From the NCBI RefSeq assembly GCF_024539815.1, contig NZ_JAHHIU010000106.1:1-55964 (forward strand): a stretch of DNA of 55,964 nt. Direction: 5' to 3'. This stretch comes from Streptomyces hayashii. GTDB lineage: Bacteria > Actinomycetota > Actinomycetes > Streptomycetales > Streptomycetaceae. Below, piece by piece: positions 50,313 to 55,964 of the stretch (its first letter is position 1; every line of letters begins with the position of its first letter). A program made the position numbers and the translations under genes. The notes under the pieces were generated by a model. It was not told where the DNA came from. It saw nothing but the letters and a program-made list of their open reading frames with translations, and made no database searches.

Positions 50313-51388
50313 TGAGCATGACTGGGCACGCCGAGCCGGCGGTGGGAACACCGCCGGCCCCCGGCCGCAAGGAGAGTGACGGCCGGACCGCGCAACGCCC
50401 CCTGGCCCTGCGCCTGCTGGCCCGCCCCGAGGTGGGCGTCTTCCTCGGCGCCGTCGCGGTGTACGTCTTCTTCCTGATCGCGGCGCCGCCGGTGCGCGAG
50501 GCCAGCGCGATGGCGAACATCCTCTACCAGTCGTCGACCATCGGGATCATGGCCCTGCCCGTCGCGCTGCTGATGATCGGCGGCGAGTTCGACCTGTCGG
50601 CCGGCGTCGCGGTGATCGCCTCGGCGCTCACCGCGAGCATGCTCAGCTACCAGCTCACCATGAACGTCTGGGTGGGCGTGGTCGTGGCGCTCCTGGTCTC
50701 CCTGGGGATCGGGTTCTTCAACGGATGGATGGTGGTCAGGACCGGGCTGCCCAGCTTCCTGATCACGCTGGGCACGTTCCTGATCCTGCAGGGCGCGAAC
50801 CTGGCCGTCACCAAGCTGGTCACCACCAACGTGGCCACCGACGACATCAGCGACATGGACGGCTTCGGCCAGGCGAAGAAGATCTTCGCCTCGTCCTTCG
50901 AGGTCGGCGGCGTCCAGGTGAAGATCACGATCCTGTACTGGCTGGTGTTCGCGGCCCTGGCCACCTGGGTGCTGCTGCGCACCAGGTACGGCAACTGGAT
51001 CTTCGCGGTCGGCGGCAACAAGGAGTCCGCCCGCGCGGTCGGCGTGCCGGTGACCTTCACGAAGATCTCCCTCTTCATGCTGGTCGGCCTCGGCGCCTGG
51101 TTCGTCGGCATGCACCAGCTGTTCACCTTCAACACGGTGCAGTCCGGCGAGGGCGTCGGCCAGGAGCTGATCTACATCTCCGCGGCCGTGATCGGCGGCT
51201 GTCTGCTGACCGGCGGAGCCGGCTCGGCCATCGGCCCGGTCTTCGGCGCGTTCATGTTCGGCATGGTGCAGCAGGGCATCGTCTACGCCAACTGGAACCC
51301 CGACTGGTTCAAGGCCTTCCTCGGCGTGATGCTCCTCGGCGCCGTCCTGATCAATCTGTGGGTCAGCCGCACGGCGACCCGGAGGTGA
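50312..51388 (+). CDS. Sugar ABC transporter permease (RbsC-like)
   Basis: A 358-aa permease with about ten membrane helices after a ~40-residue cytoplasmic tail. The family signature is visible: LMIGGEFDLSAGVAVIASAL in the middle helix pair and FAVGGNKESARAVGVPV in the conserved EAA-like loop. The ATG at 50312 overlaps the stop of the binding-protein gene (TGATGA). It forms the channel of a ribose/inositol-type importer. Confidence 0.93.
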   Translation: MSMTGHAEPAVGTPPAPGRKESDGRTAQRPLALRLLARPEVGVFLGAVAVYVFFLIAAPPVREASAMANILYQSSTIGIMALPVALLMIGGEFDLSAGVAVIASALTASMLSYQLTMNVWVGVVVALLVSLGIGFFNGWMVVRTGLPSFLITLGTFLILQGANLAVTKLVTTNVATDDISDMDGFGQAKKIFASSFEVGGVQVKITILYWLVFAALATWVLLRTRYGNWIFAVGGNKESARAVGVPVTFTKISLFMLVGLGAWFVGMHQLFTFNTVQSGEGVGQELIYISAAVIGGCLLTGGAGSAIGPVFGAFMFGMVQQGIVYANWNPDWFKAFLGVMLLGAVLINLWVSRTATRR

Positions 51389-51393
51389 CCCCC

Positions 51394-52314
51394 ATGACAT
51401 CCAGCAACCACAGCGGCGCCCACGGGGCCGTCATCGCGGACACGGTCGCCGAGGGCGCGGACGGCGGGGCGATCGTCGAACTACGCAACGCGGGCAAGTC
51501 CTACGGCAACATCCGCGCCCTGCACGGCGTCAGCCTGACCGTCCACCCGGGCCAGGTGACCTGTGTCCTGGGCGACAACGGCGCCGGCAAGTCCACCCTC
51601 ATCAAGATCGTCTCCGGGCTGCACCAGCACACCGAGGGCGAGTTCCTCGTCGACGGCCGCCCGGTGCGCTTCTCCACCCCGCGCGAAGCCCTCGACAGGG
51701 GGATCGCCACCGTCTACCAGGACCTGGCCACCGTCCCGCTGATGCCGGTGTGGAGGAACTTCTTCCTCGGCTCGGAGATGACCAAGGGCTCCTGGCCGCT
51801 GCGCCGCCTCGACATCGACAGGATGAAGAAGACCGCCGACGAGGAACTGCGCAACATGGGCATCGTCCTCGACGACCTGGAACAGCCCATCGGCACGCTC
51901 TCCGGCGGTCAGCGCCAGTGCGTCGCGATCGCCCGCGCCGTCTACTTCGGCGCGCGCGTCCTCATCCTGGACGAGCCCACCGCCGCCCTCGGCGTCAAGC
52001 AGTCCGGCGTCGTGCTGAAGTACATCGCCGCCGCCCGCGACCGCGGCCTCGGCGTCATCTTCATCACCCACAACCCGCACCATGCCTACATGGTCGGCGA
52101 CCACTTCAGCGTGCTGCGCCTGGGCACCATGGAGCTCACCGCCTCCCGCGACCGGGTCAGCCTCGAAGAGCTCACCAACCACATGGCCGGCGGCGCCGAA
52201 CTCGCCGCTCTGAAGCACGAGTTGTCCCAGGTCCGCGGCGTGGACGTGGACCTGCTGCCGGAGGAGGAGGACCTCACCGCTCCGGTGGCCGCCCCGGGCG
52301 AAGGGAAGTCCTGA
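51394..52314 (+). CDS. Sugar ABC transporter ATP-binding protein (single-domain)
   Basis: A 306-aa ATPase. Walker A is GDNGAGKST, the signature LSGGQRQCVAIARA, Walker B VLILDEPTAAL and the switch histidine ITHN. RbsA/MglA ATPases are usually two-domain proteins of ~500 aa; this is the single-domain version, so it should work as a homodimer. The stop is one base before the next start, giving tight coupling with the IolE-like gene. Confidence 0.93.
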   Translation: MTSSNHSGAHGAVIADTVAEGADGGAIVELRNAGKSYGNIRALHGVSLTVHPGQVTCVLGDNGAGKSTLIKIVSGLHQHTEGEFLVDGRPVRFSTPREALDRGIATVYQDLATVPLMPVWRNFFLGSEMTKGSWPLRRLDIDRMKKTADEELRNMGIVLDDLEQPIGTLSGGQRQCVAIARAVYFGARVLILDEPTAALGVKQSGVVLKYIAAARDRGLGVIFITHNPHHAYMVGDHFSVLRLGTMELTASRDRVSLEELTNHMAGGAELAALKHELSQVRGVDVDLLPEEEDLTAPVAAPGEGKS

Positions 52315-52315
52315 G

Positions 52316-53218
52316 ATGTCCGGTGCGCTGGACCGCATCAAGGTGGGGTCCGCGCCCGACTCCTGGGGCGTGTGGTTCCCCGACGACCCCCGGCAGGTGC
52401 CCTGGGAACGCTTCCTGGACGAGGTCGCCGAGGCCGGCTACTCCTGGATCGAACTCGGCCCCTACGGCTACCTGCCGACCGACCCGGCCCGTCTCACCGA
52501 CGAGGTGGACCGGCGGAACCTGAAGGTGTCGGCGGGCACCGTCTTCACCGGCCTGCACCGCGGGCCCTCCGTCTGGGAGGCCACCTGGGCGCATGTGAGT
52601 CGAGTGGCCGCGCTCACCCGGGCGATGGGCGCGAGGCACCTCGTCGTCATCCCGTCCTTCTGGAGCGACGACAGGACGGCCGAGATCCTGGAGCCGCCGG
52701 AGCTGACCGGCGAGCAGTGGGCGCACCTCACCAAGGGCATGGAGCGCCTGGGGCACGAGGTGAAGGAGGCCTACGGACTGGACCTGGTGGTCCACCCGCA
52801 CGCCGACACCCACCTCGACACCGAGGACCACGTCGAACGCTTCCTGGACTCCACCGACGGCGAACTGGTCAACCTCTGCCTGGACACCGGTCACTACGCC
52901 TACTGCGGCGGCGACAGCGTCGAGTTGATCGAGAGCTACGGCGAGCGCATCGGCTATCTGCACCTCAAGCAGGTCGACCCGGAGATCCTCGCCGCAGTGG
53001 TGCGCGACCAAGTGCCGTTCGGCCCCGCGGTGCGACGCGGAGTGATGTGCGAACCGCCCTCCGGGATACCGGCGTTGGAGCCGGTCCTCGTCGCCGCGCA
53101 GCGGCTCGGCGTCGAACTGTTCGCGATCGTCGAGCAGGACATGTACCCGTGCGAGCCGGACGCGCCACTGCCCGTCGCCGTGCGGACCCGCAAGTTCCTG
53201 CGCTCCTGCGGGGCCTGA
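52316..53218 (+). CDS. Sugar phosphate isomerase/epimerase family TIM-barrel (IolE-like)
   Basis: A 300-aa xylose-isomerase-like TIM barrel. The N-terminal KVGSAPDSWGVWFPDDP and WIELGPYGYLP closely fit the IolE (2-keto-myo-inositol dehydratase) pattern. Metal ligands are expected in VVHPHADTHLDTEDHV, CLDTGHYAYCG and YLHLKQVD. With the transporter, and an IolG-like dehydrogenase 1.7 kb downstream, a role in inositol or related cyclitol breakdown is likely, but an isomerase on another sugar acid is possible. Confidence 0.85.
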   Translation: MSGALDRIKVGSAPDSWGVWFPDDPRQVPWERFLDEVAEAGYSWIELGPYGYLPTDPARLTDEVDRRNLKVSAGTVFTGLHRGPSVWEATWAHVSRVAALTRAMGARHLVVIPSFWSDDRTAEILEPPELTGEQWAHLTKGMERLGHEVKEAYGLDLVVHPHADTHLDTEDHVERFLDSTDGELVNLCLDTGHYAYCGGDSVELIESYGERIGYLHLKQVDPEILAAVVRDQVPFGPAVRRGVMCEPPSGIPALEPVLVAAQRLGVELFAIVEQDMYPCEPDAPLPVAVRTRKFLRSCGA

Positions 53219-53373
53219 GCGGCCGCCGACGGCCGAAGGCGCGTCGCGCCGTCGCCGACAGGCGGCGGCGCGCCCCCGCTCGTATGGTGGGGGTGATGGG
53301 CCGCATGCGGCCCGTGCCCCCTGGTGCGGCTGTGGCCTGCGGCGCGAGAACCTCCTCACGCGGGAGCAAGCCC

Positions 53374-54624
53374 ATGACACACCCGTACACGCGACTGCGC
53401 GGCGGCGTCCTCGTCGCCGCCGCGGTGGGGGCGCTGGTGGCGCCCGCCGCGGCCGGCGCGACGCCGCTGCCCTCCCCGGCCGCCGCCCACGCGACCGCCG
53501 CCGAACCGCCCTCGCCCACCTCGTCCGGCGACGACGTCGTCGCGCTCACCCCCGCCGTGCGGCAGCAGGTCGACGACGCCGTCCAGCGGGTCATGAAGCA
53601 GGCGAACGTGCCCGGCGTGAGCGTCGGCATCTGGACGCCCGACAAGGGGCAGTACGTGAAGTCCTTCGGCGTCCGCGACAAGAGCACCGGTCAGGCCATG
53701 GCCCCCGACCTGTTCATGCGGATCGGCAGCGAGACCAAGACGTTCACCGTCACCGCGCTCCTGCAACTCGTCGACCAGGGCAAGGTCGGCCTCGACGACA
53801 CCATCGGCCAATACATCGACGGCGTGCCGAACGGCGACCGCATCACCCTGCGCCAGCTGGCCGACATGCGCAGCGGACTGTTCAACTACTCCGCCGACGA
53901 CGACTTCTTCAAGGCGCTGACCTCCGACCCGAAGCGGCCCTTCACCCCGCAGGAGCTGCTCGGCTACTCCTTCAAGCACCCCGTGCTCTTCCCGCCGGGC
54001 AAGGAGTTCTACTACTGCAACACCAACCTGATCCTGCTCGGCCTGGTCGTCGAGAAGATGAGCGGTCAGCATCTGAACGACTACATCCACGAGCACATCC
54101 TGGACCCCGCCGGACTCGACGACACCCTGTTCCCCACCGGCAACGAGTTCCCCACGCCGCACTCCCAGGGCTACACGAACCAGACCGCGACCGGCGAGGT
54201 CGAGGACTCGGCCGACTGGAACCCCTCCTGGGGCTGGGCCGCCGGCGCGATGATCTCCACCCTGGACGACCTGCGGATCTGGGCGCGCACCGTGGCCACG
54301 GGCGTGCTGCCCGACGGCGACCGGATGATCAGCCCCGCCGCCCAGAAGCAGCGGTTGACGACACCCCCCACGCCCATCCCGGGCGCCGGATACGGCCTCG
54401 GCATCTTCGACGTGCAGGGCTGGATCGGCCACAACGGCTCGCTGCCCGGTTACGAGTCGCTGACCATCTATCTGCCGTCCGCGCAGGCCACCCTCGTCGT
54501 CGTGCTGAACACCGACATCAACTACAAGAACGACGAGCCCAGCACCCTGTTCGGCGACGCGATCACCACGGTCATCTCCCCCGGCCACGTCTTCGACCTG
54601 CCGGCGGAACCCACGGCGAGGTGA
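53374..54624 (+). CDS. Secreted class C serine hydrolase (D-Ala-D-Ala carboxypeptidase/beta-lactamase family)
   Basis: A 416-aa exported enzyme with a signal peptide (about 1-30, ending AAGA). Motifs are GSETKTFT (SxxK), FYYCNTN (YxN) and GHNGSLPGY (HxG). It is a paralogue of the protein encoded at 29296-30549, with the same length and motif spacing. It sits inside the sugar locus but its link to it is unclear. The upstream 155-base gap and own ribosome site (GGGAG) suggest separate expression. Confidence 0.92.
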   Translation: MTHPYTRLRGGVLVAAAVGALVAPAAAGATPLPSPAAAHATAAEPPSPTSSGDDVVALTPAVRQQVDDAVQRVMKQANVPGVSVGIWTPDKGQYVKSFGVRDKSTGQAMAPDLFMRIGSETKTFTVTALLQLVDQGKVGLDDTIGQYIDGVPNGDRITLRQLADMRSGLFNYSADDDFFKALTSDPKRPFTPQELLGYSFKHPVLFPPGKEFYYCNTNLILLGLVVEKMSGQHLNDYIHEHILDPAGLDDTLFPTGNEFPTPHSQGYTNQTATGEVEDSADWNPSWGWAAGAMISTLDDLRIWARTVATGVLPDGDRMISPAAQKQRLTTPPTPIPGAGYGLGIFDVQGWIGHNGSLPGYESLTIYLPSAQATLVVVLNTDINYKNDEPSTLFGDAITTVISPGHVFDLPAEPTAR

Positions 54625-54675
54625 GGACGTTCAGAAGGGCACAGGGCTGGTGAAGTCGTGCACAGGGAGGGTGAG

Positions 54676-54849
54676 ATGCGGGAGAAGGAGCAGACCGGCA
54701 CCGCGGAGGAGCGGCGTCGGGCCCGGTTCGGCGCGTTGCCCGAGCGGGTGCGCCCGCAGGACATGGTGGAGGAGCAGCCGGCCACGCCGAGAGACCCGGC
54801 GCGGGACGCCTACGACCCGGACGAGGTCGCGGTCCGGTACGGCCTGTGA
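54676..54849 (+). CDS. Small conserved-looking charged protein
   Basis: A 57-aa soluble protein, rich in Glu and Arg, ending with the acidic AYDPDEVAVRYGL. The start ATG 54676 has GGGAGG six bases upstream; a GTG 18 bases earlier is a weaker choice. No domain recognised. It ends just before a perfect terminator, which supports its being a real, transcribed gene. Confidence 0.65.
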   Translation: MREKEQTGTAEERRRARFGALPERVRPQDMVEEQPATPRDPARDAYDPDEVAVRYGL

Positions 54850-54853
54850 GCCG

Positions 54854-54895
54854 ATGAGCGCGGCCGGGGGGAGCACCGTCCCCGGCCGCGCTCAT
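54854..54895. terminator. Perfect 16-bp bidirectional terminator
   Basis: ATGAGCGCGGCCGGGG (54854-54869) and its exact reverse complement (54880-54895) enclose a 10-base loop. It lies between the small gene and the convergent dehydrogenase gene and can serve both. Confidence 0.9.
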
Positions 54896-54909
54896 GGCGG
54901 CCCGCCGGC

Positions 54910-55914
54910 TCAGCCGGCCCGCACCTGCGCGATCGTCACCGGCCGGTGCTCATGCAGGGACAGCGTGCACGCCTCCGCGATCCAGCCCGCCTCCAGCGCG
55001 TCCTCGATCGTGCAGGGCGAGGGACGCGAGCCCGCCACGACCTCGGTGAAAGCGGTGAGTTCGGCGCGGTAGGCGGCGGTGAAGCGGTCCATGAAGAAGT
55101 CGTGCGGAACGCCGGCCGGGAAGGTGACGCCGGGCTCCACCGAGCGCAGCGGCAGCTTGTCCTCCAGGCCCACGGCGATCGAGTCCGTGAAACCGTGGAG
55201 CTCCATACGGACGTCGTAACCCCTGGCGTTGTGACGGGAGTTGGAGACGACCGCGATGGTGCCGTCGTCGAGGGTGAGGACCGCCCCGGTGGTGTCGGCG
55301 TCGCCCGCCTCCCTGATGTAGTCGGCGCCCCGGTTGCCGCCGACCGCGTACACCTCGGTCACCTCACGACCCGTCACCCAGCGGATGATGTCGAAGTCGT
55401 GCACGGAACAGTCCCGGAAGATGCCGCCGGACGAGGCGACGTACGCGGCCGGCGGCGGGGCCGGGTCCAGCGTGGTGGAGCGGACGGTGTGCAGCTTGCC
55501 CAGCTCGCCCGCCTGGACGGCCGCCCGCGCGGCGACGAAACCCGCGTCGAAGCGGCGGTTGTAGCCGATCTGGATGGGCACGCTGCTGCCCTGGACGGCC
55601 TTGAGCACAGCGACGCCCTCGGCCATCGTCCTGGCGACGGGCTTCTCGCAGAAGACGGGGACGCCCGCCTCGACGGCGGCGAGGATCAGACCCGGGTGGG
55701 CGTCGGTGGCCGCCGCGATCACGACACCGTCCACCCCGGCGGCCAGCACTGCCTCGGGGGAGTCGGCGACGTCGGCGCCGAACCGCTCGGCGGCGGTCTT
55801 GGCGGCCTCGGCGAACGGGTCGGCCACGACGAGCGACTCGACGGCGTCGAGTCCGAAGAGGGTCTCGGCGTGGAAGGCGCCGATGCGGCCGAGGCCGAGG
55901 ATTCCGATGCGCAT
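54910..55914 (-). CDS. Gfo/Idh/MocA family dehydrogenase (inositol 2-dehydrogenase-like)
   Basis: A 334-aa NAD(P)-dependent oxidoreductase. The Rossmann motif GLGRIGAFHAETL is at the N-terminus, EKPVAR carries the catalytic lysine, and the substrate-site DCSVHDFDIIRW holds the Asp/His pair as in IolG. IolG oxidises myo-inositol to 2-keto-inositol, the substrate of IolE, so this fits the IolE-like gene at 52316. It is transcribed toward that operon, on the minus strand. Specificity cannot be proven from the sequence. Confidence 0.9.
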   Translation of the reverse strand: MRIGILGLGRIGAFHAETLFGLDAVESLVVADPFAEAAKTAAERFGADVADSPEAVLAAGVDGVVIAAATDAHPGLILAAVEAGVPVFCEKPVARTMAEGVAVLKAVQGSSVPIQIGYNRRFDAGFVAARAAVQAGELGKLHTVRSTTLDPAPPPAAYVASSGGIFRDCSVHDFDIIRWVTGREVTEVYAVGGNRGADYIREAGDADTTGAVLTLDDGTIAVVSNSRHNARGYDVRMELHGFTDSIAVGLEDKLPLRSVEPGVTFPAGVPHDFFMDRFTAAYRAELTAFTEVVAGSRPSPCTIEDALEAGWIAEACTLSLHEHRPVTIAQVRAG

Positions 55915-55964
55915 GGGACGTGCAGCTCCTTGAGGGTCTTACGGGACGGGGAGGGGGACGGGCG

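Overview
The window is high-GC actinobacterial DNA, almost certainly from a Streptomyces chromosome. The signs are extreme third-position GC, a complete conservon-type signalling operon, a WhiB-family protein, DUF574 methyltransferase, GPP34 and DUF3140 proteins, many GTG/TTG starts, and several promoters whose -10 box lies only 6-7 bases before the start codon (probable leaderless mRNAs). It is protein-dense with few gaps. I see no transposase, rRNA, CRISPR array or integrase gene.

Layout. 0-2.2 kb: the B, C, D and a GAF member of a conservon (the kinase-like A gene would lie upstream, outside the window). 2.2-8 kb: GPP34 protein, the threonine-to-glycine pair tdh-kbl, LysR, XRE-cupin, GNAT and YjbR-type genes. 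8-8.1 kb: tRNA-Pro(GGG). 8.3-14.5 kb (minus strand): a short MurJ flippase, a leaderless Nudix/ferredoxin pair, and an amidohydrolase plus glutamine-synthetase-like pair that together equal the two halves of FluG. 14.6-22.6 kb: HAD phosphatase, M20 amidohydrolase, a minus-strand set (alpha/beta hydrolase, WhiB, Dps, DUF3140), thiolase, TauE exporter, CobF and DUF309. 22.7 kb: a second, identical tRNA-Pro(GGG).

23.3-30.5 kb: an FHA/wHTH-like protein translationally coupled to a membrane Ser/Thr kinase whose outer domain is a lytic-transglycosylase fold, then secreted serine hydrolases, a small secreted protein, an ArsR-like regulator and decayed secreted-peptide genes. 30.7-44.2 kb is the most unusual part. 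It starts with a divergent SEFIR protein and TPR-CHAT protease with a 14-bp palindrome between them. A XRE/NB-ARC/TPR STAND regulator follows, divergent from a tightly coupled HIT hydrolase-phosphoribosyltransferase-histidine phosphatase operon. Next come a PurM/ThiL-like enzyme and, divergent from it, a membrane protein coupled to a SIR2-like protein. The two divergent promoter regions of this block share a 26-bp element (24/26 identical), so the two operon pairs probably form one regulon. I read it as a candidate nucleotide-processing and NAD-targeting conflict (defence) system; this is inference.

44.3-48 kb: aldo/keto reductase behind two bulged hairpins, then a TetR-acyl-CoA dehydrogenase-SDR catabolic set. 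48-56 kb: GntR/UTRA repressor, a four-gene sugar ABC transporter/IolE-like operon, a secreted serine hydrolase, a 57-aa protein and a Gfo/Idh/MocA dehydrogenase. This looks like cyclitol (inositol-type) uptake and catabolism. Its promoter carries a 22-bp element in inverted orientation, each copy ending in TTGACA.
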